Assembly (NCBI RefSeq): GCF_003265705.1
Contig: NW_020312935.1
Span: forward strand, 7,954,434 to 8,018,433
Reading direction: 5' to 3'
DNA from: Callorhinus ursinus
Lineage: Eukaryota; Chordata; Mammalia; Carnivora; Otariidae
DNA length: 64,000 bases
The notes under the pieces: generated by a model
The model's input: only the letters and a program-made list of their open reading frames with translations
Told to the model about the DNA's origin: nothing
Databases searched by the model: none
Made by a program: the position numbers and the translations under genes
Part shown: piece by piece, positions 43,279 to 54,240 of the stretch
How positions within the stretch are numbered: position 1 is the first letter of the stretch
How the letters are laid out: each line of letters begins with the position of its first letter

Positions 43279-44159
43279 ACCAGAAAGGAATACAGACAAT
43301 ATACAGTAATAGTCACCTTACAGGCAATACAATGGCATTAAATTCATATGTTTCAAAAGTTACCCTGAATGTAAACGGGCTAAACGCCCCAATCAAAAGA
43401 CACAGGCTATCAGATTGGATTAAAAAACAAGACCCATCAATACGCTGTCTGCAAGAGACTCATTTTAGACCCAAAGACACCCCCACATTGAAAGTGAGGG
43501 TGTGGAAAACCATTTACCATGCTGATAGACACCAAAAGAAAGCTGGGGTGGCAATCCTTCTATCAGACAAATTAGATTTTAAAACAAAGACTGTAATAAG
43601 AGATGAGGAAGGACACTATATCCTACTTAAAGGGTCTATCCAACCAGAAGATCTAACAATTGTAAATATCTATGCTCCGAACATGGGAGCAGCCAATTAT
43701 ATAAGGCAATTAATAACAAAAGCAAAGAAACACATTGACAACAATACAATAATAGTGGGGGACTTTAACACCCCCCTGACTGAAATGGACAGATCCTCTA
43801 AGCAAAACATCAACAAGGAAATAAAGACTTTAAATGACACACTGGACCAAATGGACTTCACAGACATATTCAGAACGTTCCATCCCAAAGCAACGGAATA
43901 CACATTCTTCTCTAGTGCCCATGGAACATTCTCCAGAATAGATCACATCCTAGGTCACAAATCAGGTCTCAACTGGTACCAAAAGACTGGGATGATTCCC
44001 TGCATATTTTCAGACCACAATGCTTTGAAACTAGAACTCAATCACAAGAGCAAAGTCGGAAAGAACTCACATACATGGGGGCTAAAGAGCATCCTACTAA
44101 AGAATGAATGGGTCAACGAGGACATTAAAGAATTAAAAAAAATTCATGGAAACCAATGA
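42819..44159 (+). other. Fused ORF1 C-terminus / ORF2 endonuclease frame (446 codons)
   Basis: Because of the 2-bp loss near 43165, the ORF1 frame slips into the ORF2 frame, bypasses the ORF1 stop, reads through the spacer and continues through the ORF2 ATG (43332) to the end of the endonuclease (…ELKKIHGNQ). The product would join an ORF1 RRM/C-terminal part to a complete endonuclease with QETH, GDFN and SDH motifs. It is most probably a mutation by-product. Confidence 0.75.
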
Positions 44160-46834
44160 AAATGAAAACACAACTGTTCAAAATCTTTGGGCTGCAGCAA
44201 AGGCAGTCCTGAAAGTATATAGCAATACAAGCCTTTCTCAAGAAACAAGAAAGGTCTCAAATACACAACCTAACCCTACACCTAAAGGAGCTAGAGAAAA
44301 AACAGCAAATGAAGCCTAAACCCAGCAGGAGAAGAGAAATAATCAAGATCAGAGCAGAAATCAATGAACTAGAAACCAAAAGAACAGTAGAACAGATCAA
44401 CGAAACTAGGAGCTGGTTCTTTGAAAGAATTAACAAGATTGATAAACCCCTGGCCAGACTCATCAAAAAGAGAAATGACCCAAATCAACAAAATCATGAA
44501 TGAAAGAGGAGAGATCACAACCAACACCAAAGACATACAAACAATTCTAAGAACATATTATGAGCAACTCTATGCCAGCAAATTAGACAGCCTGGAAGAA
44601 ATGGATGCATTCCTAGAGCTGTATAAACTACCAAAATTGAACCAGAAAGAAATCGAAAACCTGAACTGACCTATAACCACTAAGGAAATTGAAGAATCAT
44701 CAAAATCTCCCAACAAACAAAAGCCCAGGGCCAGATGGCTTCCCAGGGGAATTCTCCCAAACATGTAAAGAATTAATACCTATTCTCCTGAAACTGTTCC
44801 AAAAAATAGAAATGGAAGGAAAACTTCCAAACTCATTTTATGAGGCCACCATTCCCTTGATCCCCAAACCAGACAAAGACCCCATCAAAAAAGAGAATTA
44901 CAGACCAATGTCCTTGATGAACATGGATGCAAAAATTCTCACCAAAATACTAGCCAATAGGATCCAACAGTACATTAAAAGGATTATTCACCATGACCAA
45001 GTGGGATTTATTCCTGGGCTGCAAGATTGGTTCAACATCCGCAAATCAATCAACGTGATACAATACATTAAGAAAAGAAGAAGAATCATATGATCCTCTC
45101 AATAGATGCAGAAAAAGCATTTGACAAAGTCCAGCATCCTTTCTTGACCAAAACTCTTCAGAGTATAGGGATAGAGGGTACATACCTCAATATCATAAAA
45201 GCCATCTATGTAAAACCTATAGCAAATATCATCCTTAATGGGGAAAAGCTGAGAGCTTTCCCCCTAAGGTCAGGAACGTGGCAGGGATGTCCACTATCAC
45301 CACTGCTATTCAACATAGTATTAGAATTCCTAGCCACAGCAATCAGACAACACAAAGAAATCAAAGGCATCCAAATCGGCAAAGAGGAAGTCAAACTCTC
45401 ACTCTTTGAAGATGATATGATACTTTATGTAGAAAACCCAAAAGACTCCACCCCAAAAACTGCTAGAACTCATACAGGAATTCAGTAAAGTGGCAGGATA
45501 TAAAATCAATGCACAGAAATCAGTGGCATTCCTATACACAACAAGACAGGAGAGAGACAAATTAAGGAGTCAATCCCATTTACAATGGCACCCAGAACCA
45601 TAAGATACCTAGGAATAAATCTAACCACAGAGGCAAAGGATCTGTACTCAGAAAACCATAAAATACTCATGAAAGAAATTGAGGAAGACACAAAGAAATG
45701 GAAAAACGTTCCATGCTCATGGATTGGAAGAACAAATATTGTGAAGATGTCAATGCTACCTAGAGCAATCTACACATTCAATGAAATCCCCATCAAAATA
45801 CCATCCAGTTTTTTCAAAGAAATGGAACAAATAATCCTAAAATTTGTATGGAATCAGAAGAGACCCCGAATAGCCAGAGGAATGTTGAAAAAGAAAAGCA
45901 AAGCTGGCGGCATCACAATTACGGACTTCCAGCTCTATTACAATGCTGTCATCATCAAGACAGTCTGGTACCGGCACAAAAACAGACACATGGATCAGTG
46001 GAACAGAATCGAGAGCCCAGAAATGGACCCTCAACTCCATGGTCAACTAATCCTTGACAAAGCAGGAAAGAATGTCCAATGGAAAAAAGACAGTCTCTTC
46101 AACAAATGGTGTTGGGAAAACTGGACAGCCACATGCAGAAGAATGAAACTGGACCATTTCCTTACACCACACACAAAAATAGACTCCAAATGGTTGAAAG
46201 ACCTAAACGTGAGACAGGAGTCCATCAAAATCCTAAAGGAGAACATAGGCAGCAACCTCTTTGTCCTGAGCTGCAGCAACTTCTTCCTAGAACCATTGCC
46301 AAAAGCAAGGGAAGCCAGGGCAAAAATGAACTATTGGGATTTCATCAAGATAAAAAGCTTTTGCACAGCAAAAGAAACAGTCCACAAAACCAAAAGACAA
46401 CCGACAGAATGGGAGAAAATATTTGCAAATGACATAGCAGATAAAGGGCTAGTATCCAAAATCTATAAAGAACTTATCAAACTCAACACCCAAAGAACAA
46501 ATGATCCAATCAAGAAATGGGCAGAAGACATGAACAGTCATTTTTCCAAAGACGACATCCAAATGGCCAACAGACACATGAAAAAGTGCTCAACATTGCT
46601 CGGCATCAGGGAAATCCAAATCAAAACCTCAATGAGATACTACCTCACACCAATCAGAATGGCTAGGATTAACAAGTCAGGAAAGGACAGATGTTGGCGG
46701 GGATGCAGAGAAAGGGGAACCCTCCTACACTGTTGGTGGGAATGCAAGCTGGTGNNNNNNNNNNGAATATTATGCAGCCAACAAAAGGAATGAGATCTTG
46801 CCATTTGCAACTATGTGTATGGAACTAGAGGGTA
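43332..46834 (+). pseudogene. L1-D ORF2 (endonuclease/reverse transcriptase) pseudogene
   Basis: The endonuclease domain is intact up to 44159. The A-run at 44135-44142, a shift near 44470, the TGA ending at 44669 and a shift near 44680-44720 are the same lesions as in L1-B. The RT region continues ([39 protein letters not shown]), but the catalytic motif reads FEDD (45405-45416) instead of FADD. The C-terminal frame 45585-46754 carries the CWWEC motif just before the 10-N gap. About 230 bases expected from L1-B are missing there. Confidence 0.92.
46755..46764. other. Assembly gap (10 N)
   Basis: The left flank ends at the L1 'AAGCTGGTG' site and the right flank starts at 'GAATATTATGCAGCC'. 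In L1-B the corresponding points (about 9340 and 9572) are about 230 bases apart, so ten N understates the gap unless this copy is deleted. Confidence 0.98.
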
Positions 46835-47087
46835 TTACGCTAAGTGAAATAAGTCAATCAGAGAAAGACATGTATCATATGATCTCAATGATATGAGGAA
46901 TTCTTAATCTCAGGAAACAAACTGAGGGTTGCTGGAGTGGTGGGGGATGGGAGGGAAGGGGTGGCTGGGTGATAGACACTGGGGAGGGTATGTGCTATGG
47001 TGAGCGCTGTGAATTGTGTAAGACTGATGAATCACAGACCTGTACCTCTGAAACAAATAATACAACATACGTTAAAAAAAAAAAAAA

Positions 47088-47304
47088 GATAGTAGGAAGG
47101 GAAAAACGAAGGGGGGGAAATCAGAGGGGGAGAAGAACGATGAGAGACTGTGGACTCTGAGAAACAAACAGGGTTCTGGGGACGGGGAGGGATGGGTTAG
47201 CCTGGTGATAGGTATTAAAGAGGGCATGTATTGAATGGAGCACTGGGTGTTATATGCAAACAATGAATAATGGAACACTATATCAAAAACAAATTTAAAA
47301 AAAT
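47088..47304 (+). mobile_element. Stray L1 3' end
   Basis: 'GGAAGGGAAAAACGAAGGG…GAGAGACTGTGGACTCTGAGAAACAAAC…GGTATTAAAGAGGGC…GGAGCACTGGGTG' is the sense form of the L1 3' UTR seen in antisense at 23513 and 32287. It directly follows the L1-D poly(A), so two L1 3' ends lie back to back. Confidence 0.85.
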
Positions 47305-48274
47305 GTTATGAAGTATATTGGCCAATCTTTTTCAGATTGTCCTCAAAATCATCAATGCACAGGTCCAAGAAGCCCAGAAAAATCCCAGTCAGAACAAATA
47401 CAAAGAAAATCACACCTGAGCATATCGTAGTCAAACTGCTGTCAACCAAAATAAGAGAAAAGCCTTAAAAGCATTCAGTGGAGGAGAGGAGACATACAGT
47501 AGAACCCAGGGAAGAAGGACAGCAGATTTATTATAAAGAAAGGACATAAAACAAAAAACAAACAAGAAAAACCAATGGAGACTCAAAAGATAAAGGAGTG
47601 ACATCTTAAAGTGTCCAGGCAGAGGGTCAAGTGTGGGGATGTACTATTACATAGATTCCACCACGAAGTATAAAATAGATTTTTAAAAATAAAGAAAAAA
47701 ATAAGGACAGTTTTCAAACAATAGCTCAGAAAATATATACAGAAAAAACAAACAAACAAAAAGAAATGCTAAAGGAAGTTCTTTAGGTTGGTTATGAATA
47801 CCACCAATGAACAATTAAATATTTAAGGGAAGGAGAGCAGTAGAAATAGTAAATATTTGAAGTTTTATTTTCTTTTCTCAATTTGTATACACTGTAATGG
47901 ACTTTTTAGAGCAAAATGAACAACAAAATCAAGATTGGTGAAGTAGGGGTAGAAATATATGGTGATAGCACAAAGACAGGATGGGAACACACTGTTTTAG
48001 GCTTATATGTTGCTTATTACATTATAAATGAAGTGATATGTTAATAACATATTAGATTGTTAGTAACAGTATTAGAGTAATCATAAAAATATTTAAGAAG
48101 ACTAATACAGGAGATAGGTTTAAAAAAAATCCAAAACTTTGACTAAACCAAGAGAAGACAGAAAGGACCAAGAGCTGAAGTACAGAAACAATAAATTACA
48201 TGCTGCTCTAATTAACCCCAACTATCTCAATACTTCTATTAAATGCAAATGACTTACACATTTCAATTTATAAA

Positions 48275-48770
48275 ATAGTTTTGTGATGATTTTTAAGATC
48301 CACTCTCTTAGCCGTTTTCCAATTTGCAGCGCATTATTAACTAGAGCCACCATGCTGTGCCTTATACCCCTATGACTTATTTATTTCATACTGGAGGTTT
48401 GTACCTTTTGACTCCTTTCATCCATCTTGCCTGCAAGCCCTGCCTCTGGCAGGGCTTTGTTTTCTATGAGCTTACCTTTTTAAAATTATTTATTATTTTT
48501 TTTGTAGATTCTACCTATAAGTGAGATCACATGGTATTTGTCTTTCTTGGTCTTTTTTCACTTAGAATAATGCCCTCAAAATCCACTCATGTGGTCGCAA
48601 ATGACAAGATTTCCTTTTTTATTGTTGCATAATATTCCACTTAAATACACCACATTTTACTTATCTATTCATGCATCCATGGATACTTAGGTTGTTTCCA
48701 CATCTCGGCTATTGTAAATAATGTGGCTATGAATGTTGGGGTGCATATACCTTTCAATTAGTGTTTTCAT
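48275..48770 (-). mobile_element. Antisense L1 3' fragment
   Basis: Antisense L1 ORF2 end and 3' UTR ('GCATAATATTCCACTTAAATAC', 'GGTTGTTTCCACATCTCGGC', 'GGGGTGCATATACC'). It is bounded by a diverged duplication: ACACATTTCAATTTATAAA at 48256-48274 and ACACATTCCAATTTTAAA at 48771-48788. The host L1 reads on cleanly when it is removed. Confidence 0.85.
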
Positions 48771-48918
48771 ACACATTCCAATTTTAAAGCAGGGATTGTC
48801 ATACTGGATGTAGAGGAAGAACCAAGTATCTGTTTTTAAAAGATGTGCTTTAAATATGAAGACAAAGATAAGTGAAAGCAAAAATACAGAAAAATGATGA
48901 ACAGAACCTTAAGGCCCT

Positions 48919-49107
48919 GAGGCACCTAGGTGGTTCAGATGGTTAAACATGGTCATGATTTTGGAGTCCTGGGATCGAGCCCCATGTTGGGCACCCTGCT
49001 CATTGGGGAGCCTGCTTCTTCCTCTACCTCTGCCCCTCCCCTTGTTCATGTTCTCTCCCATGCTCACTCTCTCTCAAATAAAATCTTAAACAAACAACAA
49101 AAAAAAC
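48919..49107 (+). mobile_element. Carnivore SINE (tRNA-Lys type)
   Basis: GAGGCACCTAGGTGGTTCAG head with a shortened tRNA-related part, a CT-rich middle and a CTCTCAAATAAAATCTTAAA tail. Duplication CCTTAAGGCCCT (48907-48918) and CCTTAATGCCCT (49108-49119). Confidence 0.93.
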
Positions 49108-50084
49108 CCTTAATGCCCTATGTGGGTACACATGAGGATACTCATAATTGCCAGTCAGGCAAAGTGGACCTCAAGACAGGGAGTAATGCCATAGATAAAG
49201 AACATTATTTCATAATGACTAAAGGGTCAATTACTCAATTCCTAAAAATCCTCAAAGTGTGTATAATGAATAATGATACATAAAGAAAAAATAGATAAAG
49301 TGAAAGCATAGAGAAATCCAAACAAAACCAGAGATTTTAACACTACTCAGTTATAATTGATAGAACAAGTAGACAACAGTGAAGAATGTAGAAAATTTGA
49401 GGACAGTGTTAACCACCTTGAGCATAGTGACATTTGTAGAACATATACCCAGCAACTGCAGGATGCATATTCTTTAAGTGCATATGGGACATTCATAAAG
49501 ATAGACCATACACTGGCCCTTAAAACACATCTCAATAAATGCCAATCAGTTGGAACCATGGAGAGTATATTCTCTGACAAGAGTAGTAAAATTTATGAAG
49601 TTAGTAACAGTAAGATAACTGGTAAAGCCCAAAGTCATTTGGAAGAAGAAATCACAGAGGTGGTTAAAAAGTACTTTGAAATAACTGATAATTAAAACAT
49701 AACCTATCAAAATTTGTGAGCAGTAACTAAAGAAATACTTGGAAATGAATGTATAGCTTTAAAAGCTTACCTTAGAAAAGATAGGCTTAAAAATCAGTGA
49801 TCTAAGCTTCCACAGTATGAAGTAAAAGTACAAATTAATTACAAAGTAAAAAAAAAAAAAAAACAAGAAATAATGGAGATCAGAAATCAGGACCTAAGAA
49901 ACAGACTGATAGTGACCGATGTTGACTAATAGAGAAAGTCAATGAAGGCAAAGTTCTCTAAAAGGATTCTTAGACCAACTGAAGAAAGAGAAAATATAAA
50001 TTACTAATATCAGTACAATAGAGGAGAAATAAATAATGTCATGTGAGTCCTCTCAAATCATCAAACCTGGGTAGTTTGGGGACC

Positions 50085-50570
50085 ACAAGTATTAGCATAA
50101 AAACATACTCATGGCCGAGTTGTTGTTGTTGTTTTAATAGTAAAAGGATAAAAAGCAAAATCAGCAAAGGGAAAAGTTTCATGGGGTAAATTCCAGAGTA
50201 AACCAGAGACAAACTTTTTAAAAGTCTGTTCTAAGTAGAGTTATACAGGACATGCTTAGTTCCTCCACAATGAGTTGTGACAACACATGTGAAATGCCTA
50301 ATGAACTCATTAGACACTCCACGTCCAAGGTTTTTACTGGGGACTGGCCATGTAGTTAGCCTCTTTCTAGAGTATACCACAATTCCAGACTGCCAATAGA
50401 AAAGCAGGTATTCAGCACAGACCATATTGTTTCACACTTTAGGTACAGTGAGCCAGTCTTATCAGATTAGACAGTGAGGACCTTCCTGAAATCCAAGTTT
50501 TTGGTGCCAGCCAAGAGCCAACGTAGAAAGCAATCCTTTCAAATGATAGCCATCAGACCTGCTGTATTAA
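50085..50570 (-). mobile_element. Probable degenerate LTR (family uncertain)
   Basis: On the minus strand the segment ends in 'TTTGCTGATTTTGCTTTTTATCCTTTTACTATTAAAAC', which resembles the polyadenylation region of an ERVL/MaLR-type LTR. The rest ('GGATTTCAGGAAGGTCCTCACTG', 'GGAATTGTGGTATACTCTAGAAAGAGGC') is not L1. Family and ends are uncertain. It interrupts the old L1. Confidence 0.4.
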
Positions 50571-50670
50571 CTCTTTTTAGGCACAGGTACATACCCTACA
50601 AATGTTACAAAACTATACCAGTATCAAAATGATACAGGTGAAAAACTACAGATCTTATAAATATCACAGA

Positions 50671-50861
50671 TTGGGACACCTGGGTGGTTCAATTGGTTAA
50701 GCATCTGCCTTTGGCTCAGGTCATGATCTCAGGGGTCCTGGGATTAAGCCCCACGTTGGGCTCCCTGCTCAGCGGGGAGTCTGCTTCTCCCTCTGCCCCC
50801 CTCCCTGCTCCTGTGCTCGTGCGCTTTCTCTCTCGGAAAGATAAATAAAATCTTTTAAAAA
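50671..50861 (+). mobile_element. Carnivore SINE (tRNA-Lys type)
   Basis: GACACCTGGGTGGTTCAATT head, GGCTCAGGTCATGATCTCAG box, CT-rich middle and GATAAATAAAATCTTTTAAA tail. The flanks AAATATCACAGAT and AAGTATTACAAAT may be a decayed duplication. Confidence 0.93.
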
Positions 50862-51063
50862 AGTATTACAAATCAACTCTGTGCCAATATATTTGTCAAC
50901 TGAAACAAAATGGTAAATTTCTTGGAAGTAAAACATAAAGCTAACACAAGAATAATTATGATAGTAATTTATCTTTTAGAGAAATTGAATTAGGGGGCAA
51001 ATCTACTTATAAGAAAATCCAGCTGCATATGTTCTTATAAATTCCATAAAACATTTAAGGGAG

Positions 51064-51255
51064 ATGGGGCACCTGGGCGGCTCAGTGGGTTAAGTGTCCA
51101 ACTCTTGATTTCCGCTCAGGTCGTGATCTCAGGGTTGTGAGAACCAGCCCCAAGTGGCACTCCACATTCAGCACAATCTGCTTGGGATTTTTTTCCCTCT
51201 GCCCCTCCCCCCACTTGCTCATGCATGCTTTCTCAAATAAATATTTTTAAAAAGC
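51064..51255 (+). mobile_element. Carnivore SINE (older subfamily)
   Basis: GGGGCACCTGGGCGGCTCAG head followed by the alternative body 'GTGTCCAACTCTTGATTTCCGCTCAGGTCGTGATCTCAGGGTTGTGAG', typical of an older carnivore SINE subfamily. Duplication CATTTAAGGGAG / CATTAAAGGAAG on both sides. Confidence 0.93.
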
Positions 51256-52029
51256 CATTAAAGGAAGTAACAGTAATCTAACACAAATTCTTTTAGAAAA
51301 CAAAAATTAGGGAACACTTCTGACCTTTTTGAGGTCAATATTACTCTGACAAAACCTGAAGTATATGATGAGTAAATAAATTGTAGTCCAATATCCTTGG
51401 TGATTAGAAATGCAAAAGTCCTTAAATAGTGTTGGAAAAATTAATCCAGAAACATATAAAATGGGAAATGCATCATTGGGCTTTGTTCCAGGATGCAAAA
51501 TTGATTGATTTAGGCATACTAAACCAATATAATTTACCACATTAACAAAATAAAGGAGAAAAATTGTATGATTACTTTAATAGATGCAGGGAAAAAGGCA
51601 TTAGACAAGAATTCAATTCCATGGCATTCCTAGAGGGGAAAAAAGCTCTCAAGAATCCAGGAATAGAAGGAAACTTTTTCAAGTTAATAAAGGACATCCA
51701 TGAAAAACCTACAGACAACATTGTGCTTTAGGTAAAATACTAAACATGTTGTACCTGAGACTGAGAACAAGATAAGGATGTCTATTCTTACCACTTCTAT
51801 TCAATATTATACCACATATTTTAGCCAGTGTACTAAATAGAAGGCATAAGATTAGAAATATCTTTATTGACAGGTAACATGACTATTTATACAGGAATAA
51901 GGAAGATATCTAATAAAACCTACTAAAATTAATGTCAATTTAGCAAGATGACAGCATACACCTCAACTTACAGAGATTAATTCTATTTCTGTAGACTAGA
52001 TTAGTAGTCAGTTACTAAGAAGGTCCTGT

Positions 52030-52497
52030 GATCCTTGCCTCCCACCGTTTATTCCCTGTGTAGGCCCCACAGACATTGGATTGCAGCTGCCTTAAGTGAC
52101 CAATATGATATGTCCTAAGTAACAAGGTATTGCAAAGTACTGCGTAAAAGGCATTGCAGCTTTTCCCTTGGTCTTTTGGATCATTTATTGTGGAGGAAGC
52201 CAGCTACCCTGATGGGAGGATAGTCAAGCAATCCCATGGGGAGGCTCATGTGGGGAATATGATAAACACCACGTGAGTGAGCTAACTGGCAATGGGATCA
52301 TCTTGTCTGGGTCAAACCTTCAGATGACTGCCGTTCTATTTGATGTTTTACTGCGACCTTAGGAGAGCAAAACTTGCCATCTAATTGGCGCCAGAGAAGG
52401 ACCAATAGAGAAAGAATAAATGATTACTGTTAGTTTAAGCCACTAAAGTGTTGAGTGGTTCATTGTACAGCAATTGATAACTAATATAATGATTGGA
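52030..52497 (+). mobile_element. MLT1-type solo LTR (ERVL-MaLR)
   Basis: The 3' part 'TTCAGATGACTGC…GCGACCTTAGGAGAG…GAATAAATGATTACTGTTAGTTTAAGCCACTAAAGTGTTG…CAGCAATTGATAACTAATATA' follows the MLT1 LTR pattern including its AATAAA. The 5' boundary is approximate. No internal viral sequence is attached. It is old and inserted in the old L1 ORF2. Confidence 0.75.
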
Positions 52498-54240
52498 AAA
52501 TGAACTTTAAAGTAGTATCGTCTACGACAACATTCACAAACATTAACAAACATCAAGAAAATATTTCAGGGTGCAGATTTGTTTTTTTAAATATAAGTCA
52601 GGCCTCTATACTAAAAAGTATAAAACACTGTCCAGATAAAAATTAAAAAGACCTAGATAAAAGGTTTACAATGTTCATGGATTGGAAGATTTCAATATTG
52701 GTAAGATGTTAAGATGTAATTCCTCCCCAAATTGTTCTAAAGATTCAGTGTGTTTCTAATTAAAATCCTAGCAGGCCTATTTGTGCTAATTGATATGTAG
52801 ATTCTAAATTTTATATGTAAATGCAAAGGACCTAGGATAGCCAAAACCTATCTTAATAAAATAGACTTATAGTGCCTGATTTCGAGACTTAATGAAAAGT
52901 TTCAGTGATGAATATTTTGTACAGCTGTACTAGGATGATCGATGAATACTTTAATTAGGACAAAAAAACAGAGTCCATAAATAAACCCACATCTACAGAT
53001 ACCAAGGCAATTCAGTGCGGAAAGTCTTCAAAAAATAGTGTTGGATCAACTGGACACTTGTGTGAAAAAAAAACCAAGAGGGACCTCAATCCTTACTCCT
53101 ATCATTTACCAAAATTAATTTGAAATAGATCACATACCTAAGCATAAAAGCTAATATTAGCCAACTCCTACAAAAAATATAAAAGAATAGCTTCATGCCA
53201 TAACATAGATGAAAGTTCCTTAGATAGGACTCAAGTAGTACTAATAATGCAATTAAAAAAAAACAGATTTTAACATATGCTCTTGAAGAAAATTACCATC
53301 TAAAAAGTGGCAGCCTAGAAAAAAATATTTGCAAAGGACTTTATCCAGAATATACAAAGAATTCCTACAGTTCAAAAATAAACAGATAAGCCAATAAGAA
53401 AATGCACAAATCACTGGCAAAAGAAGATGTATACTTAGCCTGTAAGTGTATGAGAAGCCACATCACACAGTCATCAGAAAAGAACAAATCAAACTCACAT
53501 GAGACATCGCTTTACAGACAGACATCAGTATGGCTAAAATTTAAAAGACAGACAATATTAAGGGGTAGTAAGGATGTGGAACATGCTGGAACACTCTTAC
53601 ATTGCTTTTGGGAATGTAAAATTGTTCAACTATATTGAGAAACAATTTGATGGATTCTTATAAAGCTAAAAATAAACCTACCCTCCAACTCAGAAATCCT
53701 TCTCTTAGGAATTTATCCAAATGAAACAAGTGCATGTCTGTAGAAAAATTTCTATCCAGGAAAGTTCATAATAGCTTTATTCATAAGAGCCAAAACTTAT
53801 CAACCCCAGAGTCCATCTACAGGTGAATGGATAAACAAACTGTGATATAATCTTTTAATGGATAATGGATCACTGCTCAGCAATAAAATGGAACCAACTT
53901 CTACAGTATACAACAGCAGTGACAAATCTTAAAAGCATTCTTTTGGGTGAAAGAAGCCAGACATAAAATGATCCATACTGTATGCTTCCACTTATATAAA
54001 GCTCTAGAACAAACAAAACTAACCTGTGATGACAGAGTTCAGAACAGTGAATGCACAGGAAAGGAAGTGGGGTGGGATGGGTGTTGGCTGAACAGAGCAT
54101 GAAGAAACATTTTGGGGTGACAGAAATGTTCTATATTTTAATTGGGATGGGAGTAGCATGGGTAATACATTTGTCAAAACTCAGCTGCACACTTCAAATC
54201 TGAGAATTTTGTTGTGTATAAATGATAATTCAGTCAAAAA

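Larger units (their letters stand above)
40555..47087 (+). mobile_element. L1-D: structurally complete young L1
   Basis: G-run start, CpG-rich 5' UTR, ORF1 (42356-43278), ORF2 (43332 to about 46834), a shortened 3' UTR and a poly(A) at 47073-47087. A 10-N gap lies in the ORF2 C terminus. It is the sister of L1-B (a few percent divergence in the 5' UTR/ORF1, one tract almost identical, higher divergence in the 3' half). No target-site duplication can be found, and the flanking sequences come from different L1s. Confidence 0.95.
47305..54240 (+). mobile_element. Old L1 (from ORF1 to 3' end) with nested repeats
   Basis: It begins within ORF1 ('AATCATCAATGCACAGGTCC…GAAGCCCAG…'), passes the spacer and ORF2 (from ~48180), and ends near 'AATGATAATTCAGTCAAAAAAAA'. 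ORF2 landmarks are decayed but ordered: 'GGATTGTCATACTGGATG', 'TAGATGCAGGGAAAAAGGCATTAGACAA', 'GATGTCTATTCTTACCAC' and 'CTGGACACTTGTGTG'. It contains an antisense L1, three SINEs and two LTR-like pieces. No coding function. Confidence 0.8.
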
